NCBI RefSeq assembly: GCF_001667505.1
Contig: NZ_LZHZ01000048.1
Location: 1 to 64,000, forward strand
DNA length: 64,000 nt
Direction: 5' to 3'
Source: Mycobacterium sp. ACS1612
GTDB taxonomy: Bacteria > Actinomycetota > Actinomycetes > Mycobacteriales > Mycobacteriaceae
Position numbers and translations under genes: made by a program. This document shows, one piece after another, positions 1 to 7,939 of this stretch. Every line of letters starts with the position of its first letter. The stretch's first letter is position 1. The notes under the pieces were generated by a model that made no database searches, was not told where the DNA came from, and saw nothing but the letters and a program-made list of their open reading frames with translations.

Positions 1-1
1 C

Positions 2-121
2 TCCCGCCCCGAAGTCGGCCGCTACGCCCCGCGGCCTGAGGCCGGCCGCGCCGAAGGGGTGCGCCGTGCGCCGCCGCCGCCGTCACGCAATGGGCGGCAG
101 TCTCCGCACTACCAGCGGTAG
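2..121 (+). CDS. Possible 3' end of an upstream gene (partial)
   Basis: This frame is open from the window edge to a TAG at 119-121 and gives 39 residues rich in Arg, Pro and Gly, with high G+C in third codon positions. It would be the C-terminal tail of a gene that starts outside the window. No family can be named from so little, and in DNA this GC-rich an open frame of this length can arise by chance. Confidence 0.3.
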   Translation, partial: SRPEVGRYAPRPEAGRAEGVRRAPPPPSRNGRQSPHYQR

Positions 122-135
122 TTACTCTCATACGC

Positions 136-912
136 ATGTCTCGCCCCGTCGCGCTGATCACTGGACCGACGTCCGGGCTCGGCGCGGGGTTCGCCCGCCG
201 CTATGCGATCGACGGCTACGACCTGGTGCTGGTCGCCCGCGACGCCGATCGGTTGGAGTGCCTCGCCGCCGAACTGCATGACGAGGCGGGCGCGGACGTG
301 GAAGTCCTGGTCGCCGACCTCGGCCAGGAAGCCGACCGCGCGAAGGTCGTGGATCGACTGGCCGCGGGTGTGCGGGTGCTGGTCAACAACGCGGGATTCG
401 GCACGTCGGGTGAATTCTGGACCGCCGACTATGCGCTGCTGCAAAACCAACTAGACGTCAACGTGACCGCGGTGATGCAGTTGACGCACGCCGCGCTGCC
501 GCCGATGCTGGCCGCCGACGAGGGCACCGTGATCAACGTCGCCAGCGTCGCAGGCCTGCTGCCCGGCCGCGGTTCCACCTATTCGGCGTCCAAGGCGTGG
601 GTGATCGCGTTCTCTGAAGGGCTGGCCAATGGCCTGACCGACACCGGGGTGGGGGTGCATGCGCTGTGCCCCGGCTTCGTGCACACCGAATTCCATGCGC
701 GCGCAGGCATCGAGATGAGCGGAACACCGTCGTTCCTGTGGCTCGAGGTCGACGACGTCGTGCGCGACTGCATGGTCGACGTCGCCAAGAACAAGGTGGT
801 GATCGTGCCGGGCCTGCAGTACAAGGCGCTCACCACCGGGGGCCGAGTGGTGCCGCGAAATGTGTTGCGCGCCATGACGAAGGTTGTAGGTCGCGGCCGA
901 AACAGAACCTGA
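136..912 (+). CDS. Short-chain dehydrogenase/reductase (SDR), 258 aa
   Basis: This is a classical SDR, an NAD(P)-dependent cytosolic oxidoreductase with a Rossmann fold. The cofactor motif TGPTSGLG lies at residues 9-16, the NNAG motif at about 84-87, and the catalytic residues are Ser137, Tyr149 and Lys153 in YSASK. The length is normal for the family. The substrate cannot be read from the sequence; the overall type resembles ketoacyl reductases acting on lipids. A -10-like TACTCT at 123-128 ends 7 nt before the ATG and no Shine-Dalgarno is visible, so the mRNA is probably leaderless and ATG 136 is the start. The next gene begins 4 nt downstream, suggesting cotranscription. Confidence 0.9.
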   Translation: MSRPVALITGPTSGLGAGFARRYAIDGYDLVLVARDADRLECLAAELHDEAGADVEVLVADLGQEADRAKVVDRLAAGVRVLVNNAGFGTSGEFWTADYALLQNQLDVNVTAVMQLTHAALPPMLAADEGTVINVASVAGLLPGRGSTYSASKAWVIAFSEGLANGLTDTGVGVHALCPGFVHTEFHARAGIEMSGTPSFLWLEVDDVVRDCMVDVAKNKVVIVPGLQYKALTTGGRVVPRNVLRAMTKVVGRGRNRT

Positions 913-916
913 GCCG

Positions 917-1810
917 GTGCGTGCGCTCATCGCCGTCGTCGCGGCGGTCGTCATGGTGGTATCCGGGTGCTCCGGCAGCGACGCGCGCCCCCATCCGTAT
1001 TCGACGCAGGCCGCTGCCATCGGCCAGACCCAGTCGATCCTCGGCTGGAACCTCACCCTGAAGAATCTGCGATTCGACGCCGACCACGTGCTCGTGGACG
1101 TCGACGGTTCGGTGGCGGAGCAGGACACGCCGCACGCCAAAGCAGAGGACATCCGGTTCGGGCTGTACGGCGCACTGACGCACCCGATCGAGGCCAACGC
1201 CATCGGCGGCTGTCGGGACGTGACAAACCTTGGGCTGCAACCGGTCTCGGCGCCAAGCCCGGACCGAATCACCGGCACGGCGTGCCTCGGACCGCAGCGT
1301 GACCAGTCCCAGGTGCGCGGTGTCTACGCGTACTCACCGCGCGAGCGCATCCCCGACACCGTCGCGGCCTACCCGGCGGCGTTTCCGGTCGGGTTGCTGC
1401 CCACCAACGAGAACGACACCGGGCTGGTGTTGAAAACGACGAGCGTCGACGCGTTCCGCGCCGACGGAGCTCAACTCGATCCCGCGGCGGTGGGTGATCC
1501 AAACGCGTTCTCGGGCAACGGCTACATGTTACTCGGGCTCGAAATCGACGGGCTGGCAACGCGATACCGTGACGACTCGGCCCGCCGCGGCGGTCCGCTG
1601 ATGGTGTTCGTCGCACCGACTCTGCCGCCACCTGGGTTGAGCCACGCCTGCGACATCTACGGCGCGTCGGTGCTGGTGCTGCCCGACTCGACGCGGGAGG
1701 CGGTCCAGGTCCGCGTGTCGTTGTGCACCCAGGGCGAGATCAACAGGGCGCTGCTGTACGCGACGGTGTCGGTGGCGGGCACCCACGCCGCGCTGTGGAC
1801 GTCGAAATGA
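917..1810 (+). CDS. Conserved mycobacterial lipoprotein, unknown function, 297 aa
   Basis: The product starts at a GTG and has a lipoprotein signal peptide: a hydrophobic stretch at residues 3-16 and a lipobox VSGC with the lipidated Cys at 18. The mature part should therefore sit on the outer face of the plasma membrane. It contains several further Cys residues (for example in GGCRD and SHACDIYG) that could form disulfides. I recognise no enzymatic motif. From memory it resembles the secreted Rv0383c-type protein of M. tuberculosis, which lies close to the same RNA methyltransferase there. The stop overlaps the ATG of the methyltransferase, so the two are translationally coupled. Confidence 0.8.
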   Translation: MRALIAVVAAVVMVVSGCSGSDARPHPYSTQAAAIGQTQSILGWNLTLKNLRFDADHVLVDVDGSVAEQDTPHAKAEDIRFGLYGALTHPIEANAIGGCRDVTNLGLQPVSAPSPDRITGTACLGPQRDQSQVRGVYAYSPRERIPDTVAAYPAAFPVGLLPTNENDTGLVLKTTSVDAFRADGAQLDPAAVGDPNAFSGNGYMLLGLEIDGLATRYRDDSARRGGPLMVFVAPTLPPPGLSHACDIYGASVLVLPDSTREAVQVRVSLCTQGEINRALLYATVSVAGTHAALWTSK

Positions 1811-2478
1811 CGGAGCCCAGGCCTGATGTCGCCGCCGAAGCGGCTCCGGGACCCACCGAATGGGGTAAGGGGCCGGGCGTCGGCCCTTGGCAGGGGCCGC
1901 TTCCCGACGATCCTCGCTACGACAAGGCGTTGCTGCGCGACGGCGACTCCCGCAACGTCGTCGACGCGTACCGGTACTGGACGAGGGAAGCCATCGTCGC
2001 CGACATCGACCGGCGCAGGCACCCGCTGCACATCGCGATCGAGAACTTCGGCAGCGACGCGAACATCGGCGCGGTGGTCCGCACCGCCAACGCGTTCGCC
2101 GTGCACACCGTGCACATCGTCGGCAGGCGCCGGTGGAACCGCCGCGGCGCCATGGTCACCGACCGATATCAGCGGCTGCGCCACCACGACAGCACGGCCG
2201 AACTGCTGGCCTTCGCCGCCGACGCAGGCCTGACCGTCGTCGCCGTCGACAACGTCGCAGGCTCGGTCCGCATCGAGCACACCGCGCTGCCGCGGGACTG
2301 CCTGTTGATCTTCGGGCAGGAAGGTCCCGGCATCACCCACGACGCCAAGGCGGGCGCCGCCATGACCGTGTCGATCGCCCAATTCGGTTCGACCCGCAGC
2401 ATCAACGCCGGTGTTGCTGCGGGGATCGCGATGCACACCTGGATCACTCAACATGGGGACATTTCGAACGCCTGGTAG
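1807..2478 (+). CDS. SpoU/TrmH-family RNA 2'-O-methyltransferase, 223 aa
   Basis: This protein belongs to the SPOUT (SpoU/TrmH) methyltransferases, which use S-adenosylmethionine to methylate the ribose 2'-OH of tRNA or rRNA. The three family motifs are visible: motif 1 (N-x-GAVVRTANAF, about residues 56-67), motif 2 (LIFGQEGPGI, about 167-176) and motif 3 (the SIN...AAGIAMHTW knot region, about 200-214). The start ATG 1807 overlaps the stop of the lipoprotein gene as ATGA. A longer in-frame ATG at 1723 lies wholly inside the lipoprotein gene and adds a low-complexity stretch, so I rejected it. The target nucleotide cannot be inferred. Confidence 0.9.
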   Translation: MTEPRPDVAAEAAPGPTEWGKGPGVGPWQGPLPDDPRYDKALLRDGDSRNVVDAYRYWTREAIVADIDRRRHPLHIAIENFGSDANIGAVVRTANAFAVHTVHIVGRRRWNRRGAMVTDRYQRLRHHDSTAELLAFAADAGLTVVAVDNVAGSVRIEHTALPRDCLLIFGQEGPGITHDAKAGAAMTVSIAQFGSTRSINAGVAAGIAMHTWITQHGDISNAW

Positions 2479-2493
2479 GGCAGGATCGGTCAC

Positions 2494-3603
2494 ATGGATC
2501 AGGTATGGGCTAACCGCGCGGCGAGCGCGGAGACGGCGATTGCCAAGCGACACCTGAAAACGCTGTGGGGACTGCCGGGCACCCAACTCGGCGTCGTCGC
2601 GTGGCCGGCGTCGCGCAGGCACCGCAACTTCGGCATCTGGCACTACTGGTGGCAGGCGCACCTGCTGGACAACCTCGTCGACGCGCAGGTGCGCGACCCG
2701 CAACCGGAGCGCAAGACGAAGATCGAGCGTCAGATCCGCGCGCACCGGTTACGCAACACCGGATGGACCAACGACTACTACGACGACATGGCGTGGCTTG
2801 CGTTGGCGCTGGAGCGGGCAGGCCGGTTGGCCGGTGTCGAGAAACCGGGCGCACTGAAGAGGCTCTCCGAGCAGTTCCTCAACGCCTGGGTGCCCGAGGA
2901 CGGCGGCGGCATCCCGTGGCGCAAGCAGGACCAGTTCTTCAACGCCCCGGCCAACGGGCCGGCGGCCATCTTCCTGTCCCGCTACGACGACCGACTGCGG
3001 CGCGCGCAGCAGATGTCGGACTGGATCGACGAGACGTTGATCGACCCGGAAACCCATCTGGTGTTCGACGGCATCAAGGCCGGATCCCTGGTGCGCGCGC
3101 AGTACACCTACTGCCAGGGCGTGGTGATCGGCCTTGACACCGAACTCGCCGCGCGGACCAAGGACCCGCAGAACGCCGAGCGGGTGCACAGGCTCGTCAA
3201 GGCCGTGCGCGAGCACATGGCGCCCGGCGGCATCATCAAGGGCGCGGGCGGCGGTGACGGTGGACTGTTCAACGGCGTCCTGGCCCGCTACCTCGCGCTG
3301 GTGGTCACCACCCTGCCGCAGAACGGGCCCGCGGATGCCGAGGCCCGCGACATCGCGCGCACGCTGGTGCTCACCTCGGCCGAATCGGCATGGGAGAACC
3401 GGCAGACCGTCGACGGCCTGCCGCTGTTCGCCGCGTTCTGGGACCGCACCGCCGAAATGCCAAGCGCCGCAGGCGCGGAAGCGCAGTTCGTCGAGGGCGC
3501 GGTCAACGCCTCCGAGGTTCCCGAACGGGACCTGTCGGTGCAGTTGTCGGGCTGGATGCTGATGGAGGCGGCCCACGCGATGGCCGCGGTGAGCGACGAG
3601 TGA
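2494..3603 (+). CDS. Glycoside hydrolase family 76-like protein, 369 aa
   Basis: The sequence looks like an (alpha/alpha)6 barrel of the GH76 alpha-1,6-mannanase family. The expected adjacent aspartates are seen as YYDDMAW (Asp97-Asp98), in an Asn/Asp/Tyr-rich segment; in GH76 enzymes such a DD pair is catalytic. Other typical aromatic-rich segments are FGIWHYWW near residue 45 and YTYCQGVVIG near 200. No signal peptide is visible, so it appears cytosolic, which is odd for an enzyme acting on cell-wall mannan. From memory it corresponds to Rv0365c. The start ATG 2494 lies 15 nt after the methyltransferase stop, and its stop overlaps the nhaA start. Activity is inferred from family only. Confidence 0.75.
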   Translation: MDQVWANRAASAETAIAKRHLKTLWGLPGTQLGVVAWPASRRHRNFGIWHYWWQAHLLDNLVDAQVRDPQPERKTKIERQIRAHRLRNTGWTNDYYDDMAWLALALERAGRLAGVEKPGALKRLSEQFLNAWVPEDGGGIPWRKQDQFFNAPANGPAAIFLSRYDDRLRRAQQMSDWIDETLIDPETHLVFDGIKAGSLVRAQYTYCQGVVIGLDTELAARTKDPQNAERVHRLVKAVREHMAPGGIIKGAGGGDGGLFNGVLARYLALVVTTLPQNGPADAEARDIARTLVLTSAESAWENRQTVDGLPLFAAFWDRTAEMPSAAGAEAQFVEGAVNASEVPERDLSVQLSGWMLMEAAHAMAAVSDE

Positions 3604-5438
3604 CCGCCGAGACGCTGCCGCGAATCGTTCGCCTGCTGCCCGGCCGTTTCAGCCGCGACCCCAAAGCGCCCGGCACCAAGGAGAACACCGCCGCCGCGCT
3701 TTTGCTTCTTTTCACCGCCGCGGCCATCCTGTGGGCCAATTCGCCGTTGGCGCAAACCTATTGGACGTTACTGGACACCCACGTGGGCTTCACCTTCGGT
3801 GATCACACGTTCGAGATGACCGTCAAGCATCTGATCAACGACGGCCTGATGACGTTCTTCTTCTTCATCGTCGGACTCGAAGTCACCAGCGAGTTCACGA
3901 TCGGAGAACTCACCGATCGGGCGCGCGCCGCGGTCCCCGTCGTCGCCGCGATCGCCGGGCTCACCCTGCCCGCCGTCATCTTCCTGCTGTTGAATCCGTC
4001 GGGGGAGAACGCCCAGGCCTGGGGGGTGGTGATCTCCACCGACACCGCGTTCCTGATCGGCGCGCTGGCCATCATCAAACCCAAATATCCGTCCCGGCTG
4101 CGAATCTTCCTGCTCACCTTGGCCGTTGTCGACGACATCGGCGCGCTCGCCGTGATCGCCCTGTTCTACTCCGACCACATCGCGGTGGTCCCGCTCGTGG
4201 TCTCCGTCGTGCTGCTCGCCGCGCTGGCGTTGGTCCGGTTCCTACCCGCCGCCCGAGGCCCCGCCTACGCGGTGCTCGGCTTCGCGCTGTGGGTGGCGTT
4301 GTCCGCGGCGGGCATTCACCCCACCCTCGCGGGCGTCGCGGTCGCGTTGCTGATCCCCGTCTTCACCCCCGACCGCCAGCAGGTGGAGTCGACGGTCGAG
4401 ATGATCCGCGCCTTCCGGCAGTCGCCCAACTCGCGGTACGCCAGGGCCGCCACTCGCGGTCTGCGGGACTCGATCTCTATCAACGAACGACTGCAGACCG
4501 ACGTCGGGCCGTACGTGTCGTTCGTGGTGCTGCCGTTGTTCGCGCTGGCCAACGCCGGGGTCCGGTTGGACTCGGCCAGCGTGACGGCCGCGATGGCGTC
4601 GACGCTGACCTGGGGCATCGTCGCGGGTCTGGTGATCGGCAAATTCATCGGCATCACCGGCGCGACGTGGTTCATGCAGCGCACGGGTCTCGGCCAGCTT
4701 GCCCCCGGCGGGCAGTTGCGGCGGGTGGCCGGTGGTGCGGCGCTGTCCGGAATCGGTTTCACCATCTCGCTGTTCATCGTCGACATCGCGATCTCCGAAC
4801 CGGCGCGCCAGGACCAGGCGCGCGTCGGCGTGCTGCTGGCCTCCGCGGCCGCGTTCGCGCTCGGCTGGGCGATCTTCCGGATCACCGACAAGGTCAGTCC
4901 GCCGGAACCGGTGGGGCTCAAGCTGATCCGGCCCGTCGACCCCGAGCGCGACCACATTCGCGGCGACCCGCAGGCGGCGCTGACGCTGGTCGAGTACGGC
5001 GACTACGAATGCCCGTTCTGCAGCCGGGCGACCGGAGCGATCGACGAGGTGGCCGAGCACTTCGGCGGACGACTGCGCTATGTGTGGCGTCATCTGCCGC
5101 TGGAGCGGGTGCATCCGCGTGCGTTCGACGCCGCGCGGGCCGCGGAGGCGGCGGGGTTGCAGGGCAAGTACTTCGAGATGGGCAAGATGCTGTTCGCCAA
5201 CCAGGACGACCTGGAGTGGTCGGACATCTACCGCTACGCCAACACGCTCGGTCTCGACCTGGAACGGTTCGACCAGGACGTGCGTGTGCACCCGACCAAG
5301 GTGCTGCACCGTGTCCAGGACGATGCGCAGGACGCCGAACTGATGGACCTCAAGTCCACGCCGACGTTCTTCGTCAACGGCAAGCGGCACAAGGGCCCCT
5401 GGGACGCCGCGAGCCTGATCCGCGCGCTGGAGAGTTAA
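3600..5438 (+). CDS. nhaA: NhaA Na+/H+ antiporter fused to a C-terminal DsbA/thioredoxin-fold domain, 612 aa
   Basis: Residues 1 to about 430 form an NhaA antiporter with roughly 11-12 hydrophobic segments. The paired aspartates in VVDDIGALAV correspond to E. coli Asp163-Asp164 and the STDTAFLIG segment to the Asp133 region, so the ion-binding site looks intact. After a linker, residues about 445-612 form a thioredoxin fold of the DsbA/DsbG type with a CPFC redox motif (Cys471, Cys474) and a cis-Pro segment (STPTFFVNG). Stand-alone NhaA is about 390 residues, so about 200 residues are extra. The GTG start at 3600 overlaps the stop of the upstream gene (GTGA); a longer frame from 3390 is entirely inside that gene. 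The stop overlaps that of the convergent LysR gene. The topological side of the redox domain is not decided here. Confidence 0.93.
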   Translation: MTAETLPRIVRLLPGRFSRDPKAPGTKENTAAALLLLFTAAAILWANSPLAQTYWTLLDTHVGFTFGDHTFEMTVKHLINDGLMTFFFFIVGLEVTSEFTIGELTDRARAAVPVVAAIAGLTLPAVIFLLLNPSGENAQAWGVVISTDTAFLIGALAIIKPKYPSRLRIFLLTLAVVDDIGALAVIALFYSDHIAVVPLVVSVVLLAALALVRFLPAARGPAYAVLGFALWVALSAAGIHPTLAGVAVALLIPVFTPDRQQVESTVEMIRAFRQSPNSRYARAATRGLRDSISINERLQTDVGPYVSFVVLPLFALANAGVRLDSASVTAAMASTLTWGIVAGLVIGKFIGITGATWFMQRTGLGQLAPGGQLRRVAGGAALSGIGFTISLFIVDIAISEPARQDQARVGVLLASAAAFALGWAIFRITDKVSPPEPVGLKLIRPVDPERDHIRGDPQAALTLVEYGDYECPFCSRATGAIDEVAEHFGGRLRYVWRHLPLERVHPRAFDAARAAEAAGLQGKYFEMGKMLFANQDDLEWSDIYRYANTLGLDLERFDQDVRVHPTKVLHRVQDDAQDAELMDLKSTPTFFVNGKRHKGPWDAASLIRALES

Positions 5439-6403
5439 CTCCAAAGGGTGACATGGATCTTGGGCCGGAAGCGGGTGACCCCCACCCCGGTGCCGCGCAG
5501 CATGGCCTGAGTGCACCTGGGGGTGGTGATGAACCGCACCAACTCGGCAGCCGCAGGCTGACGGGCGGCGGGCGACAGCGTCGTCGCGCACCACTCGCCG
5601 GAGATCTGAAGGTCCGGCCCCTTGACGTGGATCAGCCGGCCCGCCGCGATGTCCTTGCCGACTGTGAAGCCGATGGCCAGGCTGACACCGCCGACCCGCT
5701 GGAGTTCCTCCAGCGCCGCCGCATCGCTTTGGAAGATACGTTGCTGCGCTTCCGGAATCGCCAAGCTCCGCAGTGCGGTGGCGATCTCACCGTCCTGGCT
5801 GCCCGCCGACGGTCCGAGCATCCACTGCTGTTCGCGCAGCAACGCCGGTGTCGGGGTCCGGGTGGCCAGCGGGCTGCCCGGTGCCGTCACGGTGAGGATC
5901 TGGTAGTTCAGAAACGGCCGCACGACGATCGCGGCATCGTGGTCGGCGCGCTCCTGTGCGCGCACCTGGCCTAGCGCGACGTCGACCGCGCGGGAGGTGA
6001 CCAGTTCGCGGAACATTCCGGTCGGGTGAACACTGAGCTCCACCGCGAGATCCTTGGCGCGCGACGAGAACAACTCGATCAGCCCCGGCGCAGCGTGTTC
6101 GGCGAATGCGCTGGACGCCGCGACCCGCAGCAGCCGCCGCCCGTGCGCGGCCTCCGTCACCTCGATCGCGGTCTGCTGCTGCAGCCCGAGGATCTCCACC
6201 GCGCGGCTGGCGAGCCGCAACCCGCCCGGGGTGAACGCCAAGCCTGCCGACGTGCGCGAGAACAACGGGTCGTCGAGTTCCTTGCGTAACTGCGCGACGT
6301 GCATGGAGATGCCTGCATCGGACATACCCAGTTCGTCCGCCGCCGCGTGGACCGAACCGTGGCGCACGACAGCTGAAAACGCCCGAAGTTGAGCCGGTGT
6401 CAC
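5435..6403 (-). CDS. LysR-family transcriptional regulator, 322 aa (probable cox regulator)
   Basis: An N-terminal winged helix-turn-helix of the LysR type (residues about 3-60, with AFSAVVRHGSVHAAADELGM) is followed by a periplasmic-binding-like effector domain (about 90-295). It is transcribed divergently from coxM with 76 bp between the start codons, a layout typical of LysR activators controlling the adjacent operon. I recall the same regulator beside the cox genes in M. tuberculosis (Rv0377). The GTG start at 6403 is 7 nt after a TAGTCT box (complement of 6411-6416), which suggests a leaderless transcript. A palindrome at 6422-6437 would overlap its own promoter and could give autoregulation. 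The effector is not known. Confidence 0.9.
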   Translation of the reverse strand: MTPAQLRAFSAVVRHGSVHAAADELGMSDAGISMHVAQLRKELDDPLFSRTSAGLAFTPGGLRLASRAVEILGLQQQTAIEVTEAAHGRRLLRVAASSAFAEHAAPGLIELFSSRAKDLAVELSVHPTGMFRELVTSRAVDVALGQVRAQERADHDAAIVVRPFLNYQILTVTAPGSPLATRTPTPALLREQQWMLGPSAGSQDGEIATALRSLAIPEAQQRIFQSDAAALEELQRVGGVSLAIGFTVGKDIAAGRLIHVKGPDLQISGEWCATTLSPAARQPAAAELVRFITTPRCTQAMLRGTGVGVTRFRPKIHVTLWS

Positions 6404-6479
6404 GCTTGCAAGACTAGTGACTTAAGCGATCGCTTAACCCGTTATTGACGCCGCCTACAGCCGGGCGAACACTCGCCAC
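6404..6479. promoter_or_regulatory. Divergent LysR/coxM promoter with a 16-bp palindromic operator
   Basis: The perfect palindrome TTAAGCGATCGCTTAA occupies 6422-6437 and fits the T-N11-A form of LysR boxes. Toward the LysR gene a -10 TAGTCT (complement of 6411-6416) ends 7 nt before GTG 6403. Toward coxM a -35-like TTGACG (6445-6450), a 17-nt spacer and a weak AACACT (6468-6473) end 6 nt before ATG 6480. A small inverted repeat GGCGA/TCGCC (6464-6477) abuts the coxM start. The palindrome is centred near -50 for coxM and within the core promoter of the regulator gene, which would suit activation of one and repression of the other. The roles are inferred. Confidence 0.65.
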
Positions 6480-7460
6480 ATGCAGGTTCCAGGACCCTTC
6501 GAATACGAACGTGCCACCAGCGTCGATCACGCCATCGGGTTACTCGACCGACTCGGAGACGGAGCAATGCTCGTCGCAGGTGGGCACAGCCTGTTGCCGA
6601 TGATGAAACTGCGCATCGCCAACCCGGAATACCTGGTCGACATCAACGACCTGATACCCGAACTCGGCTACATCGTGGTCGGAGCCGGAAGGCCGGCGAC
6701 ATCAGGCATCGGAGCCGGAAGGCCGGCGACATCAGGCATCGGAGCCGGAAGGCCGGCGACATCAGGCATCGATCCGACGTTGGTGCGCATCGGTGCGATG
6801 ACGCGTCACCGGGAGGCCCTGGAGTCGGACGAGCTGGCCGCGGTGTGCCCCATCTTCCGCGACGCCGAACGCGTGATCGCCGATCCCGTGGTGCGCAACC
6901 GTGGCACGGTCGGAGGTTCGCTGTGTCAGGCCGACCCGGCCGAGGACCTCACCACGGTGTGCACCGTGCTGAACGCGGTCTGCCTGGCCCGCGGCCCGTC
7001 CGGTGAGCGCGAGATCCCGATCGACGACTTCCTCGCCGGTCCGTACGAGACGTCGCTGGCCCACAACGAGATGCTCATCGAAATTCGGATTCCGTTGCGG
7101 CACAACAGCTCGAATGCCTATGCGAAGGTCGAACGCCGAGTCGGCGACTGGGCGGTGGCCGCGGCGGGCGCCGCGGTGACACTCGACGGCGACACCATCG
7201 TCACGGCCAGGTTGGGGCTGACGGCGGTCAACACCGACGGCGACGCACTGGCCGCCGTCGGCGCGGGCCTGGCGGGCCGGCCCGCCACCGAGGAAACCTT
7301 CGCCGACGCAGGGCGCGATGCCGAGCAGGCCTGCAGTCCGGTCACCGACATGCGGGGCAGCGCGGAGTACAAGCGCCACCTTGCCAACGAACTCACCGTC
7401 CGAACACTGCGCAGCGCGGTGCAGCGGATACGCAACGCCCCAGCCGTGGAAGGGAATTAG
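6480..7460 (+). CDS. coxM: CO dehydrogenase medium (FAD) subunit, 326 aa, with internal tandem repeat
   Basis: CoxM carries the FAD of the xanthine dehydrogenase/CO dehydrogenase family and passes electrons from the CoxS iron-sulfur clusters onward. The FAD-binding signature AGGHSLLPMMKLR is at about residues 33-45, and RNRGTVGGSLCQADPAED (about 139-156) is the second conserved loop. Residues 68-97 are three identical copies of GAGRPATSGI encoded by a perfect 3 x 30 bp repeat, inserted where other CoxM proteins have a short turn before IGAMT. This explains the length of 326 against about 290 usually. coxS follows 2 nt after the stop codon. No Shine-Dalgarno is visible; the transcript may be leaderless. 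Confidence 0.95.
   Translation: MQVPGPFEYERATSVDHAIGLLDRLGDGAMLVAGGHSLLPMMKLRIANPEYLVDINDLIPELGYIVVGAGRPATSGIGAGRPATSGIGAGRPATSGIDPTLVRIGAMTRHREALESDELAAVCPIFRDAERVIADPVVRNRGTVGGSLCQADPAEDLTTVCTVLNAVCLARGPSGEREIPIDDFLAGPYETSLAHNEMLIEIRIPLRHNSSNAYAKVERRVGDWAVAAAGAAVTLDGDTIVTARLGLTAVNTDGDALAAVGAGLAGRPATEETFADAGRDAEQACSPVTDMRGSAEYKRHLANELTVRTLRSAVQRIRNAPAVEGN
6681..6770 (+). repeat. Perfect 3 x 30 bp tandem repeat inside coxM
   Basis: Three identical, directly adjacent 30-bp units begin at 6681, 6711 and 6741. Each starts with GGAGCCGGAAGGCCGGC and ends with ATCAGGCATC, and each keeps the reading frame (GAGRPATSGI). Every unit contains a small inverted repeat GCCGG-AAGG-CCGGC. Absence of any base change between copies suggests a recent expansion by slippage or unequal crossover. 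Confidence 0.97.
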
Positions 7461-7462
7461 CC

Positions 7463-7939
7463 ATGCAGGTCACCATGACGGTCAACGGTGAACCGGTCAC
7501 CGCCGAGGTCGAGCCGCGCACACTGCTCGTCCACTTCCTGCGGGACCAGTTGCGGCTCACAGGAACTCACTGGGGCTGCGACACCAGCAACTGCGGCACC
7601 TGCGTCGTCGAGATGGACGGCGAACCAGTCAAGTCGTGCACTGTGCTCGCGGCGATGGCGGGCGGACACAGCATCCGCACCGTGGAAGGCCTCGAAACCG
7701 ACGGCCACCTCGATCCTGTGCAGGAGGGCTTCATGCGGTGCCACGGACTGCAGTGCGGGTTCTGCACGTCGGGCATGATGATCACCGCGCGCGCACTTCT
7801 CGACCGCGTACCGGATCCCGACGAGAAGACCATCCGCGAGGCCATCTCCGGGCAGATCTGCCGCTGCACGGGCTACACCACGATCGTGCGGTCCATCCAG
7901 TGGGCCGCCGAACACGCCGACGTGGAGGCGAAGGCATGA
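7463..7939 (+). CDS. coxS: CO dehydrogenase small subunit with two [2Fe-2S] clusters, 158 aa
   Basis: CoxS relays electrons from the Mo-Cu site to FAD. The plant-ferredoxin-type cluster is bound by Cys39, Cys44, Cys47 and Cys59 (GCDTSNCGTC...C). The second, helical-domain cluster is bound by Cys98, Cys101, Cys133 and Cys135 (CGFC...CRC). Length and spacing are those of the family. It lies 2 nt after coxM and its stop overlaps the coxL start as ATGA, so the three structural subunits are in the order M-S-L and translationally coupled. Confidence 0.97.
   Translation: MQVTMTVNGEPVTAEVEPRTLLVHFLRDQLRLTGTHWGCDTSNCGTCVVEMDGEPVKSCTVLAAMAGGHSIRTVEGLETDGHLDPVQEGFMRCHGLQCGFCTSGMMITARALLDRVPDPDEKTIREAISGQICRCTGYTTIVRSIQWAAEHADVEAKA

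Noticed and set aside
1657..2745. A 362-codon minus-strand frame opposite the methyltransferase
   Set aside because: It covers parts of three recognised genes on the other strand and has no recognisable domain.
4242..5594. A 450-codon minus-strand frame opposite nhaA
   Set aside because: Low-complexity Arg/His/Asp composition and full overlap with the recognised antiporter-thioredoxin gene.
6681..6770. CRISPR array
   Set aside because: The three 30-bp units are directly adjacent without spacers and are in frame within coxM; no cas genes are present.
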